From contig NZ_KB849756.1 of NCBI RefSeq assembly GCF_000368925.1, forward strand, positions 819,429 to 883,428: 64,000 bases of DNA, in the 5' to 3' direction. Below are positions 27,004-35,306 of the stretch, in pieces. The translations under genes and the position numbers were made by a program. The notes below the pieces were generated by a model. The model made no database searches and had not been told where the DNA came from. It saw only the letters and a program-made list of their open reading frames with translations. This DNA is from Acinetobacter bereziniae LMG 1003 = CIP 70.12. GTDB lineage: Bacteria > Pseudomonadota > Gammaproteobacteria > Pseudomonadales > Moraxellaceae. Within the stretch, counting starts at the first letter, position 1, and each line of letters starts with the position of its first letter.

Positions 27004-27711
27004 TCAATGCACTTGAGTTGATGTTTGAGGAAAACTTAAAAGTAAATCTCGATAATACTCGTACTGCTGTTGGCGCAGTTCAATTTCACGCGGTAAACCT
27101 TCTGTAAAGGAGTTAGCTAAGGCATCGAATTTGTCTAACACAGTGACAATACGCTTTTGCTCATCGAGGTGAGGGATTGGAACATAAAAAGAAAATAGTT
27201 TACTACTATCAATAGATGCTACAGATCCGCCTGTTTTCCTAGCTGCCCGCAAAATATCCTCCCCGCGTGATCTAATCATATGTGCAAGGTAACTAGGCAT
27301 AATATGGTCATGTGGTATTACAGCTTTCATGTCTTGATTAAGTGTAACAGGTATAGGAATTAGTGCACTTGGTAGTAATTTATCTAAAATACTTGAGCGA
27401 ACAACTATTGCAATCGAGTTTTCTGGCACTAACTTTGTCGAAGAGTTCTCGATTGCATCTTCGGTAATATAGTCCTGAGCTGAATCAACAATTGGTCGCC
27501 CCATATCTTTAGGCGAAATCCATGGAATAGTTCCATTTTCCCAATAGTCACTATGGCTTTTAGATGGAGTTCCTCCACCATACCAAGTACCAACCTCTCT
27601 CAGCGTCATCCATTTAACCTCTATCCGCCGTCCGATCTCGTCCGATCTCGTCCGATCTCGTCCGATCTCGTCCGATCTCGTCCGAAGACGAGGATGCATC
27701 ATCCTTATCAA
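27004..27711 (-). CDS. hsdS: Type I specificity subunit HsdS, 3' half (TRD2), out of frame with the 5' half
   Basis: The frame encodes the second target recognition domain (VKWMTLREVGTWYGGGTPSKS, DYWENGTIPWISPKDM) and the distal conserved helix (LDEQKRIVTVLDKFDAL, QQQYEYYRDLLLSF). It overlaps the 5' half by 98 bp across the 10-bp repeat. The frame opens with TTG 27711; ATGs at 27702 and 27699 follow AAGGAT, so weak independent translation is possible. Removing one 10-bp repeat would fuse both halves into a 443-codon gene. In the present state TRD2 is probably not joined to TRD1. See the repeat entry at 27629. Confidence 0.85.
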   Translation of the reverse strand: MIRMMHPRLRTRSDEIGRDRTRSDEIGRRIEVKWMTLREVGTWYGGGTPSKSHSDYWENGTIPWISPKDMGRPIVDSAQDYITEDAIENSSTKLVPENSIAIVVRSSILDKLLPSALIPIPVTLNQDMKAVIPHDHIMPSYLAHMIRSRGEDILRAARKTGGSVASIDSSKLFSFYVPIPHLDEQKRIVTVLDKFDALANSFTEGLPREIELRQQQYEYYRDLLLSFPQTSTQVH

Positions 27712-28345
27712 ATGTCAACAATTTATCTCTAAAATATTGATATTGCTGATTCCTTAGTTTAAGCTCCGCAGTCAGCTCCGCAGTCATAGCGGTAAAGGCA
27801 TCCAAGATTCGTACAATTTCAGCTTGAATTTCAAGGGATTTTTTTGGGTTATCTGGGCATGGGATGGGGATTTGAAATTTTCTAAAACCATCCATATCTA
27901 CAGAGGCAAAACTTGACATCGTTGTATTTTTTTTACACCATTCTGCCAATAAAAAACAGTAGTAAAAAATAAACTTCATATCAAAAACTTTTACATAACT
28001 ATCTTTCAAACTTAAATTGGTAAACCTTTGATTTGCTAAATATGGAACAGTAATTAATGCATGTTCGCCAATCGTAGCCGATGTTGAAATTATGATGGAA
28101 TTAGCGGGAAATAATTTCCCTCCTTTTACGGCTGTTTCTGAAATTTTTTGTAATGAGTCTCCAAGGATTTGACCATTCTCACGGATGTCATCCATCCTAA
28201 ACCACGGAACAGAACCGTTTTCCCAAAATTCTTTTTTTGATGTTGATGGTGTATAGCCATTTTTCAAATGAAATATTTCTGAAAGTGCTTTCCATTCAAC
28301 CTGTGCTCCATTAAGTAGCTTTTGCATAAAATCTGTATTGTTCAT
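27614..28345 (-). CDS. hsdS: Type I specificity subunit HsdS, 5' half (TRD1 plus central conserved region)
   Basis: A 243-aa product. Residues ~1-165 form the first target recognition domain (VEWKALSEIFHLKNGYTPSTS, FWENGSVPWFRMDDI). Residues ~175-215 are the central conserved helix with a TAELTAEL repeat and QQYQYFRDKLLTF. The frame then runs through the 10-bp repeat, coding for DEIGRDRTRS-type decapeptides, and stops at 27614. It starts in an ATGA overlap with hsdM. Half-length HsdS subunits of this family (EcoDXXI, EcoR124I) are known to dimerise and recognise a symmetrical site, so this state may still be active with a changed specificity. Confidence 0.9.
   Translation of the reverse strand: MNNTDFMQKLLNGAQVEWKALSEIFHLKNGYTPSTSKKEFWENGSVPWFRMDDIRENGQILGDSLQKISETAVKGGKLFPANSIIISTSATIGEHALITVPYLANQRFTNLSLKDSYVKVFDMKFIFYYCFLLAEWCKKNTTMSSFASVDMDGFRKFQIPIPCPDNPKKSLEIQAEIVRILDAFTAMTAELTAELKLRNQQYQYFRDKLLTFDKDDASSSSDEIGRDRTRSDEIGRDRTADRG
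27629..27685. repeat. 10-bp tandem repeat in hsdS (phase-variation tract)
   Basis: The unit CGTCCGATCT is present five times and then partly (CGTCCGA). Ten is not a multiple of three, so each gain or loss of a unit shifts the frame. The span 27004-28345 is 1342 nt; minus 10 gives 1332 nt, exactly 444 codons including the stop, while plus 20 gives 454. So one unit lost or two gained would join the two halves of hsdS. Slipped-strand change of such tracts is the classic mechanism of phase variation. Confidence 0.92.
27761..27784. repeat. Two 12-bp in-frame repeats coding TAEL-TAEL in hsdS
   Basis: Two adjacent 12-bp units, differing at one base, code for Thr-Ala-Glu-Leu twice in the central conserved region of HsdS. 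In EcoR124I and its relative the number of TAEL repeats (two or three) sets the length of the spacer in the recognition site. Two copies match the shorter-spacer type. Confidence 0.85.
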
Positions 28346-29895
28346 GCCATGTCCTCACCTTCAATCTCCGCCACTATCGCATCAATCTCTTTACGAAGTT
28401 GGTCAATTTTAGCCACCGTCGTTTTTAGCTCAGCATTCAGTTGGACAATATCCACCTTTTCACGGGTGTCTTTAGCTTCCACATAACTACTAACAGATAG
28501 ATTGTAGTCGTTAGATTGAATCGCATCGAATGAGACAGATTGAGCAAAATATTCGATATTGGCTTTGCTATCAAACACCTGCATAATTTTTTCAATGTGT
28601 GCATCAGTCAAGATATTGTTATTGGTTTCTTTTTTAAATAAGCCACTGGCATCAATAAACTGAGTTGTATTTTCGGTTTTATGCTTAGACAGCACCAAAA
28701 TATTTACAGCAATGGTCGTGCCGTAAAATAAGTTCGATGCAAGTGAAATGACCGTTTCAACATAATTGTTATCGACCAAATATCGACGAATTTTCTGCTC
28801 AGCACCACCACGGTAAAAAATCCCTGGGAAGCAAACAATCGCCGCACGACCTTTAGCAGACAAATAATTTAACGCATGCAACACAAAAGCAAAATCAGCT
28901 TTAGACTTGGGTGCAAGTACGCCTGCGGGAGCAAAGCGTTCATCATTGATTAAAGTGGGGTCATCCAAACCAATCCATTTCACCGAATACGGTGGATTAG
29001 ACACAATCGCATCAAATGGCTTGTCATCACCAAAGTGTGGTTCTCTTAAGGTGTCACCTAACTGGATGTTAAACTTGTCGTAGTTAATGTTATGCAAAAA
29101 CATGTTCATACGTGCAAGGTTGTAGGTGGTATGATTCAGCTCTTGTCCCCAAAAACCATCTTCAATAGTATGGGCATCAAAGTGTTTTTTGGCTTGTAAA
29201 AGCAAAGAACCTGAACCGCAAGCAGGGTCATAAATTTTATTGACCATTGTTTGTTTATGCATGGCTAACTGAGCAATTAATTTAGATACATGCTGTGGCG
29301 TAAAGAACTCACCGCCTGATTTACCTGCATTAGCAGCATAGTTAGAAATTAGAAACTCATACGCATCACCAAACAGGTCAATATGACTGGTATTAAAGTC
29401 ACCAAAATCTAGCCCAGCTACGCCCTTTAGCACAGCAGCCAAACGGATATTTTTATCTTTAACGGTATTGCCCAAACGGTTGCTGGTGGTGTCAAAGTCA
29501 GCAAATAACCCTTTTATATCCTGCTCCGACGGATAGCCATTGGCTGAACTTTCAATACTAGCGAAAATGGCAGCTAAATCGGTATTCAGACTTTCGTTCG
29601 TATTAGCACCTTTGGCAATATTGCTAAATAATTGGCTTGGGTAGATGAAATACCCCTTAGTTTTAATCGCATCATCTTTGATCTCTGCCGTAATGACTTG
29701 ATCAGAAAGTTCAGCATATTGAATGCTGTCGTCACCGCCTTCGATATAACTGGAAAAGTTTTCACTAATAAAGCGATAAAACAGCGTACCCAATACATAT
29801 TGTTTAAAGTCCCAACCGTCCACTGCGCCACGGACATCGTTGGCAATCTGCCAAATTTGGCGTTGCAGTGCTGCGCGCTGTTGGGTACTGGTCAT
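28342..29895 (-). CDS. hsdM: Type I modification methylase HsdM
   Basis: A 517-aa N6-adenine methyltransferase, the first gene of the hsd cluster; EcoR124I HsdM is about 520 aa. The N-terminal helical domain (about 1-150) is followed by the SAM-binding motif DPACGSGSLLL and the catalytic motif NPPYSVKW. The C-terminus is a coiled helix (QLNAELKTTVAKIDQLRKEI) that packs against HsdS. It methylates host sites in an M2S complex and is needed for restriction. The stop overlaps the hsdS start (ATGA). The phase state of hsdS will set which sites are methylated. Confidence 0.95.
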   Translation of the reverse strand: MTSTQQRAALQRQIWQIANDVRGAVDGWDFKQYVLGTLFYRFISENFSSYIEGGDDSIQYAELSDQVITAEIKDDAIKTKGYFIYPSQLFSNIAKGANTNESLNTDLAAIFASIESSANGYPSEQDIKGLFADFDTTSNRLGNTVKDKNIRLAAVLKGVAGLDFGDFNTSHIDLFGDAYEFLISNYAANAGKSGGEFFTPQHVSKLIAQLAMHKQTMVNKIYDPACGSGSLLLQAKKHFDAHTIEDGFWGQELNHTTYNLARMNMFLHNINYDKFNIQLGDTLREPHFGDDKPFDAIVSNPPYSVKWIGLDDPTLINDERFAPAGVLAPKSKADFAFVLHALNYLSAKGRAAIVCFPGIFYRGGAEQKIRRYLVDNNYVETVISLASNLFYGTTIAVNILVLSKHKTENTTQFIDASGLFKKETNNNILTDAHIEKIMQVFDSKANIEYFAQSVSFDAIQSNDYNLSVSSYVEAKDTREKVDIVQLNAELKTTVAKIDQLRKEIDAIVAEIEGEDMA

Positions 29896-30247
29896 GAAAA
29901 TATCCTAAAAAATCGTTGTTAAGAAAGTCTAGCTCGTGGGTTTTAAAACTTTACAGCTCAGCTTAATCCCCTAATGCACTTTCCTAAGTAAAACAACTTA
30001 AAAGAGTATGAGAGATTGTTCATATGTTAAAAAGCTGTAGATTCGAGCTGCATATGCGCTATTCAATCTCTTTCGTGTTGCGCATAAACAATGCAATAAA
30101 GTCTAAAATCGATAAGCAGAAGGAGTTTAGCAAAAAATCAAGTTTTTTAGCGAACTTCGGTGTTAAAAAGACATGATTTGTCGCACTGATGTATGGCTGG
30201 ATTCTCTGCTATACTTATTTTAGTTGTTAAATTGATGGAGTCTCAAA
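29896..30247. other. Divergent promoter region between hsdM and yhfG
   Basis: A 352-bp gap between divergent units. It must hold the hsd promoter and the yhfG-fic promoter. A TATACT box near 30210 fits the plus-strand unit. No strong repeat or hairpin was found. Confidence 0.4.
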
Positions 30248-30415
30248 ATGCTTAAGACCACCGAACAGAAAAAAAAATATATTCAAGAGACGCGTTTGCA
30301 AAACTACCAAGCTAGTCTCAAACTCGAAGGGATGACCACACTAGGGAACCCAACCCAGCTTAGCAAAGCACAAATTTTGCAAAAATATAAAAAGTATTCG
30401 CAAACTGAAAGCTAA
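30248..30415 (+). CDS. YhfG-family antitoxin-like protein
   Basis: A 55-aa protein too short for many gene finders. The sequence (LKTTEQKKKYIQETRLQNYQ, GMTTLGNPTQLSKAQILQKY) fits the YhfG family, which lies upstream of fic in Enterobacteria and neutralises Fic. It is 12 bp before the fic gene here. The charged N-terminal helix fits such inhibitors. Pairing and length support a toxin-antitoxin-type module. Confidence 0.75.
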   Translation: MLKTTEQKKKYIQETRLQNYQASLKLEGMTTLGNPTQLSKAQILQKYKKYSQTES

Positions 30416-30427
30416 TCGGATAGCACT

Positions 30428-31024
30428 ATGGATAAATATGGGGAATTGGGGGACAGCCTATATTGCTACTCTGGTACAAGTATTTTAAAAAATAAACTCA
30501 ATATCCGTGATGAGCACATCTTAGAGCAAGCCGAACTTGAACTATCTGGTTTATCTAGTAGCTTAATTGACTATGCAGAACCACCATATAACCTACAATA
30601 CTTACAAGCCATCCATACCCAGCTTTTTGGTGACTTGTATGAATGGTCAGGACAACTTCGACAAATTGATATTTCTAAAGGTGATACTCGCTTTTGTACA
30701 TTTTCCCGTATTGAAATTGAAACAAACAAACTGCTCAATTCACTTCAACAGCAAAATTACTTTCAAGATCTAGAGTCGAAATATTTTATACCTAAACTTG
30801 CTGATTTATACTGCGAACTCAATGTCATCCATCCTTTCAGAGAAGGGAATGGACGTACCCAACGTATTTTCTTTGAACATCTCATAGCCTACTGTGGTTA
30901 CGGCATTGACTGGTCTAAAATTAATTCCAAAGAACACTGGGTACAAGCAAATATTGAAGGTTTTTATGGTAATTTACAGCCATTAATTCAAATATTTGAC
31001 TCATGTATCATCATGCCCGACTAA
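30428..31024 (+). CDS. fic: Fic-domain AMP-transferase
   Basis: A 198-aa protein with the Fic active-site motif HPFREGNGRTQR (catalytic His, then phosphate-binding loop) and a flap region (GDTRFCTFSRIE). Fic enzymes of this class move AMP from ATP to a target protein's hydroxyl group; the bacterial type with YhfG partners is toxic if free. No inhibitory [ST]xxxE[GN] helix is obvious inside the protein, so control probably comes from the YhfG-like partner 12 bp upstream. The gene looks intact. Confidence 0.88.
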   Translation: MDKYGELGDSLYCYSGTSILKNKLNIRDEHILEQAELELSGLSSSLIDYAEPPYNLQYLQAIHTQLFGDLYEWSGQLRQIDISKGDTRFCTFSRIEIETNKLLNSLQQQNYFQDLESKYFIPKLADLYCELNVIHPFREGNGRTQRIFFEHLIAYCGYGIDWSKINSKEHWVQANIEGFYGNLQPLIQIFDSCIIMPD

Positions 31025-31031
31025 AAAATAA

Positions 31032-31048
31032 GGGAGCCATAAGCTCCC
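31032..31048 (+). terminator. Weak hairpin after fic
   Basis: GGGAGC and GCTCCC pair around a short loop just after the fic stop. It lacks a good T tract, so termination is uncertain. Confidence 0.35.
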
Positions 31049-31123
31049 ATCAACTATTGACTTTCCAACTTAACTTCAATCCATTAAATGATTTCCCAAG
31101 CGGATCAGATCATCTAAATTCGC

Positions 31124-32023
31124 TTAATTCACAGCCCTAACACTTTGCTGTAAGCCTTGCTTTATCTCATGTGCATGACTGAGGTCATGCGTTTGTTTCT
31201 GGCTTCGCTGTTCGGTATCCTCTGCATAAAACTCCTCCACCAAATCCAATCCTTCCTCGCTATTAACCTCAAACTGTGCATTAGCAAAACCCTGCAAGGC
31301 TGTTTGATCTAAAGCTGCCTGATTAAAACCACACAACTTACTTTTCTGGTCTATTTCTTTAGCTGTTTGAATCGCCTCTTGTAAATGAACGCCATCACGT
31401 AAAGTCAAATCCACGTAATACACAGGAGTACGATAGCTTTGTGTGGTGGACTTGCCTCGAAGGGTGAGTTGTAAGGGTAGGCATGAAAGCAAGCCATTCG
31501 ATGCTGCATGGTAATAACTGAGTCGTGCCGCCAAAGTCCGAATGCTGTTAAAACCTGTGGTTCTAAAGATGAATGTGCCCAGTTCATCGGACTCATCTAA
31601 ATTGACATGCAGACGCCCATAAGGTTTACAGTTTCCGCCTTGTGCTAATGGGCATAAATCAGGGGATGGACATGGATGTTGTTCTACCCCTTGATTAGTC
31701 AGTCGTTGGCAGGTTTCACCATTACCCACACAAACGGGACGTCCTGTCTGACGATCAAATAAACTGTATTCCGCTCGTAGATTCAGTTCAGGATCATTGA
31801 AGATCATACGGACTGGGATTGAACGGAGTTTTTGATTGGGTGCTTTAGCTCGAAGTTGTTCATCAAGTGGATGTTTCACCCAACCACTATCCTTATTTTG
31901 GATTTGGCTGGTAATGGTGAATTGGTCATCCTTTTCAGGGATGCGCTTGCCATTCTTTTCCACCATTTTACCGATACTGATTCGCCCGAGTATTGGTGGT
32001 GTGATTGCTAGACCTTTAATCAT
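31124..32023 (-). CDS. Recombination directionality factor-like (gp3-like) island protein
   Basis: A 299-aa protein. The fold pattern fits proteins often labelled hydrolase or metal-binding, or RDF-like, in mobile elements: an N-terminal GRISIG strand region, the set CVGNGETCQRL, HPCPSPDLCPLAQGGNCKPYGRL with a Cys cluster that suggests zinc, and a region FRTTGFNSIRTLAARL. I am fairly sure of the family pattern, less of its function. It is last in a minus-strand block with YqaJ and DUF932 genes, separated from YqaJ by a hairpin. It could direct excision, but the island integrase is of tyrosine type, so that is uncertain. Confidence 0.6.
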   Translation of the reverse strand: MIKGLAITPPILGRISIGKMVEKNGKRIPEKDDQFTITSQIQNKDSGWVKHPLDEQLRAKAPNQKLRSIPVRMIFNDPELNLRAEYSLFDRQTGRPVCVGNGETCQRLTNQGVEQHPCPSPDLCPLAQGGNCKPYGRLHVNLDESDELGTFIFRTTGFNSIRTLAARLSYYHAASNGLLSCLPLQLTLRGKSTTQSYRTPVYYVDLTLRDGVHLQEAIQTAKEIDQKSKLCGFNQAALDQTALQGFANAQFEVNSEEGLDLVEEFYAEDTEQRSQKQTHDLSHAHEIKQGLQQSVRAVN

Positions 32024-32084
32024 GGTGCTTTCCTCTTCTGTTTAAATGAGTTTCAGTGTTTGTTTAAAATGAAAGTGGTATAAA

Positions 32085-32114
32085 AAAATCCCATGCGCTG
32101 TGGCATGGGATTTT
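32085..32114 (-). terminator. Hairpin terminator after the YqaJ gene
   Basis: A 12-bp inverted repeat (AAAATCCCATGC and its complement) with a six-base loop. It lies downstream of the 32166-33209 gene and ends in T residues on the minus strand. Confidence 0.75.
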
Positions 32115-32165
32115 TGAGTAGAGCTTGAGGTGCTGCTTGTGAATTGCACTTAGGCTAAAGTGACT

Positions 32166-33209
32166 TCAATCATCCTTGCTGTATATATTGAAACGTCGTG
32201 AACCTTGCTTGCTTTGTGGAAATTGATTGAGATATTCAGGATGCTGTTTGAGTAATGCCTTACTATCTAAGCTGATTGAGTCTTTCGATTTCTTCCACGT
32301 CACTGAACCCGCTTTAAAGGTGACACGTTCAGCCTGCTGCATCTTGGCTTGAAGTTGGTGCTTCAGCAGATCAAACTGCTCCTGATGCTTGTCAATTTGG
32401 TTGCGCGCTTGAAGCAGTTGCTCAAACTGTTGATTGGCCTGCTCATCTTCAGATAAGTCTGTGGTGCTGAGTGGCACATGTTCTGGATAAAGCAGTTGTA
32501 AAGCTTTGGCTGCGGATTCACTGGCATCGGCTTCAGGTGGTGTATCCTTTTCCACGCATTCCCAGAAGTAACGCTCCGCATTGATGATGTGTTGAATCAC
32601 CGATTCTGAACGGGTGACTTTAAAAATTCGAGTTTCATGTCCACAAATCAGTACGCAGATATGCGCTGCTTTCTTGCCTGTCACTGCCAATTGATGTTGT
32701 ACCTGACACAACACGTATAACGGCACACCATCTCGCCACAGCTTAGCCCCATATTCTCCAGCGGTTTTACACTCCAGTATTTGTACATCAGCATCCCCAA
32801 CCACCGCATAATCCAAGTTGGCCAACATAAAATGCTTGTCTGGATCAGGATGTTGTAATACGGCATTGACCCGACGCACTTTGTAATCGGTATGCATGCT
32901 GTAGTATTCTGCCACTAAAGGTTCAAGTCGTTTGCCCCAGTACAAGGGTGCATGGCCTTCACTTTCATCCTCAATACTTTGTTGAATACGTCCAGTCTTG
33001 ATCATCCACAGTTCGAGCATCGACATATAGGGATTAAGGCCGCAGGCTGCGGCACAGTCACTGCTGCCAATGCCTTGGCGACGCACTTCCAGCCATTCCG
33101 CCTGACTTAAGTTTTTAGTCTCCACAACGCGTTTTGGATGGGTGAGTTTAGGGCGATGAGCGTGGATATTTGTTCGAGTAGGATGAGGTTGAATCAATAC
33201 TGAGTTCAT
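32166..33209 (-). CDS. YqaJ-type phage/plasmid exonuclease
   Basis: A 347-aa lambda-exonuclease-fold protein of the YqaJ viral recombinase family. Seen: SQAEWLEVRRQGIGSSDCAAACGLNPY near residue 36-60, YWGKRLEPLVAEYY, LANLDYAV, and the active-site strand VQILECKTAG (E-x-K). QVQHQLAVTG follows, supplying the conserved Gln helix. The C-terminal third is a long Gln-rich coiled coil (QANQQFEQLLQARNQI). These enzymes resect DNA for recombination in phages and conjugative elements. It belongs to the minus-strand block with DUF932 and RDF-like genes; no separate annealing protein (RecT, Bet) is visible. Confidence 0.85.
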   Translation of the reverse strand: MNSVLIQPHPTRTNIHAHRPKLTHPKRVVETKNLSQAEWLEVRRQGIGSSDCAAACGLNPYMSMLELWMIKTGRIQQSIEDESEGHAPLYWGKRLEPLVAEYYSMHTDYKVRRVNAVLQHPDPDKHFMLANLDYAVVGDADVQILECKTAGEYGAKLWRDGVPLYVLCQVQHQLAVTGKKAAHICVLICGHETRIFKVTRSESVIQHIINAERYFWECVEKDTPPEADASESAAKALQLLYPEHVPLSTTDLSEDEQANQQFEQLLQARNQIDKHQEQFDLLKHQLQAKMQQAERVTFKAGSVTWKKSKDSISLDSKALLKQHPEYLNQFPQSKQGSRRFNIYSKDD

Positions 33210-33250
33210 ATAGATGTCCTTTGATTATTAAATTTTAGGCATAAAAAAAA

Positions 33251-33268
33251 CCACATCTGGAGATGTGG
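33251..33268 (-). terminator. Hairpin terminator after the DUF932 gene
   Basis: An 8-bp stem (CCACATCT and AGATGTGG) followed on the minus strand by a run of eight T residues. Confidence 0.78.
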
Positions 33269-33352
33269 CAAAGAGGTATTTGAGTTCAAGGAGATTTACA
33301 GGATCATGTTGATCTGATGTGATCATCTTAAATCTTAAATCTGAATCTAAAC

Positions 33353-34399
33353 TTAAACAATCAAGCGTAATGCTTGTTCAAGCCCACGTTGCTTAAGCCC
33401 TGCCCCAGCACCGAACCAAGCAGAATCCAGTCGGTGATCCTGACTCATGGCTCGGCGTTCGTGATCACAAAATTCCGTAATGGAACACAGTAAGCCATAA
33501 GCGGTATCTTTGGCTGAACTGAGTTCTGCCCCACGGCCATGTCCATTAAACATGCTCATGACTTTTGACATGGCGCGTCCATTAGGTTCAGTCTTGTTTT
33601 CAGCTTTATTGGATTGGCTTCCTTGCGCTGCCACATTGCGATAAAACTGAATAATACTGTCATCCTGTTCGGTTGGACTGAGGCTCGTGTTATTAAACAC
33701 AGCATCGAAATAAGCAGCCGCTTCCTGTTGAGTGACTTTACGTTGACTCAGTTGTTTCATTTCATACATGTGCTCATTCCATACGCGGACGGATATACCG
33801 AGTTGCTGTTTAATTTTCTCAGCATCAAACTTGGTACTGTGAGGCACTTTGACTACGCCTGCACTCGCGTTCTGACCTTTGAGGGCAATGGCCAAGGTAT
33901 TATTACAGACAACACGGATTGAGGTAAATTGCGCAGTGGTCGCTAAGGTGCCATCACATCCAGTGGCTAAGAGAATATAGCCATTGCTGACATCTTTACC
34001 TTTTAAAGCAGAAGTTTGCCCTGTTTTGGCTAATGCCCAGAACTTCTTCCCACCTTTCAGTACCCCTGCGGTTTCCAGTTCAAAGCCTGATTGCTCAGTC
34101 AAGTCTCGATAAAATTCTAGAATCTCTCGGGGTTGGACTTCCTGATAACGTTGACTTACCACAGATAAGGGGGCATGCGTATCAGAGCGATACAACACCC
34201 GCTGTTCTTCATAAGGCATAATGATGCTTTGCCCACGCTCGTTTTGCGCCATATAGCTGACATTCGAGCTTTCAATCTGCCAGTCCATCCCTGCCTGTTT
34301 GGCCCAGACCTCAATCGTTTGATTGGGTGTGAGTTGGTTGCCTAAACCATGCCAAGGGGTTTGGCCGACATAAGCCATTTGTTCAATTTGATGTGCCAT
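33353..34399 (-). CDS. DUF932 family phage/plasmid-like protein
   Basis: A 348-aa DUF932 protein. The N-terminus AYVGQTPWHGLGNQL is the family hallmark, followed by VLYRSDTHAPLSVVSQRY and FWALAKTG, and TSIRVVCNNTLAIAL near the centre. The function is not known; these proteins are found on plasmids, phages and integrative elements, often with YqaJ or RecT-like genes, as here. Its own terminator lies at 33251, and the next upstream gene is 91 bp away, so it may have its own promoter. Confidence 0.85.
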   Translation of the reverse strand: MAHQIEQMAYVGQTPWHGLGNQLTPNQTIEVWAKQAGMDWQIESSNVSYMAQNERGQSIIMPYEEQRVLYRSDTHAPLSVVSQRYQEVQPREILEFYRDLTEQSGFELETAGVLKGGKKFWALAKTGQTSALKGKDVSNGYILLATGCDGTLATTAQFTSIRVVCNNTLAIALKGQNASAGVVKVPHSTKFDAEKIKQQLGISVRVWNEHMYEMKQLSQRKVTQQEAAAYFDAVFNNTSLSPTEQDDSIIQFYRNVAAQGSQSNKAENKTEPNGRAMSKVMSMFNGHGRGAELSSAKDTAYGLLCSITEFCDHERRAMSQDHRLDSAWFGAGAGLKQRGLEQALRLIV

Positions 34400-34490
34400 T
34401 GTGAATAATCCTGAAATAAAAATGTAAAGATGTGGTGTAAGGTTTTAAAGAATGAAGAATGCGTGCATGTAAATGTAGATAGCGATGTAA

Positions 34491-34793
34491 CTATTGCTTC
34501 ATCCATGCAAACTGTTGTTGGCAATCCAAGCAGACATACTGCTCGGCATTGCTGTAGTACTTCTCAAAGCAGTATTGGCTGACCACGACTAGGACGCCAC
34601 CGATGACCACCCCGACCGTGGCGCCAATAAAAGGTGAAACGCCTGCTTTTTTGGCTACCTGCATGCCAAACATCGCCATCTGTGTCGGTGAAATACAGCG
34701 TTGTAACTGTTCGAAATAGTTGGCGTGGGCGTTGCCTGAATCGGTCTGCCTGACATGGGTAGACTGACAGTAGGGGCATTGAATAAAGGACAT
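34491..34793 (-). CDS. Small zinc-ribbon membrane protein
   Basis: A 100-aa protein from the ATG at 34793, which has AAGGA ten bases upstream. A longer frame back to 34964 would read through the terminator hairpin at 34850-34876, so it is rejected. Two Cys pairs, CPYC near the start and CLDC near the end, can form a split zinc ribbon. Between them one membrane segment (FIGATVGVVIGGVLVVVSQ) is clear. The function is unknown. Confidence 0.65.
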   Translation of the reverse strand: MSFIQCPYCQSTHVRQTDSGNAHANYFEQLQRCISPTQMAMFGMQVAKKAGVSPFIGATVGVVIGGVLVVVSQYCFEKYYSNAEQYVCLDCQQQFAWMKQ

Positions 34794-34849
34794 TGAATAT
34801 TCCTTGTTAAATGAATTCAGTGCGAAGAGCTGAATTGAGGGCATAAAAA

Positions 34850-34876
34850 AAACCGTGCCCATTGAGGACACGGTTT
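34850..34876 (-). terminator. Hairpin terminator after the lipoprotein gene
   Basis: AAACCGTG and CACGGTTT pair around an 11-base loop, followed by a T run on the minus strand. It separates the lipoprotein gene from the zinc-ribbon gene. Confidence 0.78.
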
Positions 34877-34914
34877 GATTTAGTTTTTGCTTTGTCGTTG
34901 AGAGTCGAGGGCCG

Positions 34915-35304
34915 CTATTGAAAGCTATAGCTTGCAGTACCCTTCTCCGTTTCAACATCAACACGCACTACGTTGTCATAGCCACAGCCGGTTAATTTTA
35001 GTCTTAAACGCAGACCCATTTTAAAATGCTGTGGATATTCCAACGATCGACGATAGCCTTCATAACTGCATTCACCGTTGTTGATCAGCACATTGGTGAC
35101 ATCAATCGGATCTGCGCTGTTAGAACGGATGGTTAACACTGTAGCGGATTGATTTTGCGCATACCAGTTACTGGTATCTTTGACATCCAGTTCTACTGTA
35201 AATGTATTTGGATCAAGGCCAGAGTTACAGCCACCCAATAACATTCCTGTGGTTGCAGTCACTGCCAGTAGGATCGGTTTAAAAAATTGCTTCATAAAAT
35301 TCAT
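34915..35304 (-). CDS. Predicted lipoprotein
   Basis: A 129-aa protein with a lipoprotein signal: MKQFFKPILLAVTATTGMLLGGC, lipobox LGGC at about residues 23-26. The mature part is beta-rich, with Cys pairs (GECSYEGY, LTGCGYDN) that may form a disulphide. The function is unknown. It lies 2 bp after the next upstream gene (35307-35888), so they are co-transcribed. The start could be the first Met or the Met three residues later. Confidence 0.7.
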   Translation of the reverse strand: MNFMKQFFKPILLAVTATTGMLLGGCNSGLDPNTFTVELDVKDTSNWYAQNQSATVLTIRSNSADPIDVTNVLINNGECSYEGYRRSLEYPQHFKMGLRLRLKLTGCGYDNVVRVDVETEKGTASYSFQ

Positions 35305-35306
35305 CC

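Noticed and set aside
26718..27107. 129-codon plus-strand frame
   Set aside because: Antisense to the hsdS 3' end and the small minus-strand gene; no plausible product.
27629..27685. Possible CRISPR-like repeats
   Set aside because: The 10-bp units are directly adjacent without spacers and lie inside hsdS, so this is a simple tandem repeat.
34794..34964. N-terminal extension of the zinc-ribbon protein
   Set aside because: The extension runs through a terminator hairpin, and the ATG at 34793 has a proper ribosome binding site.
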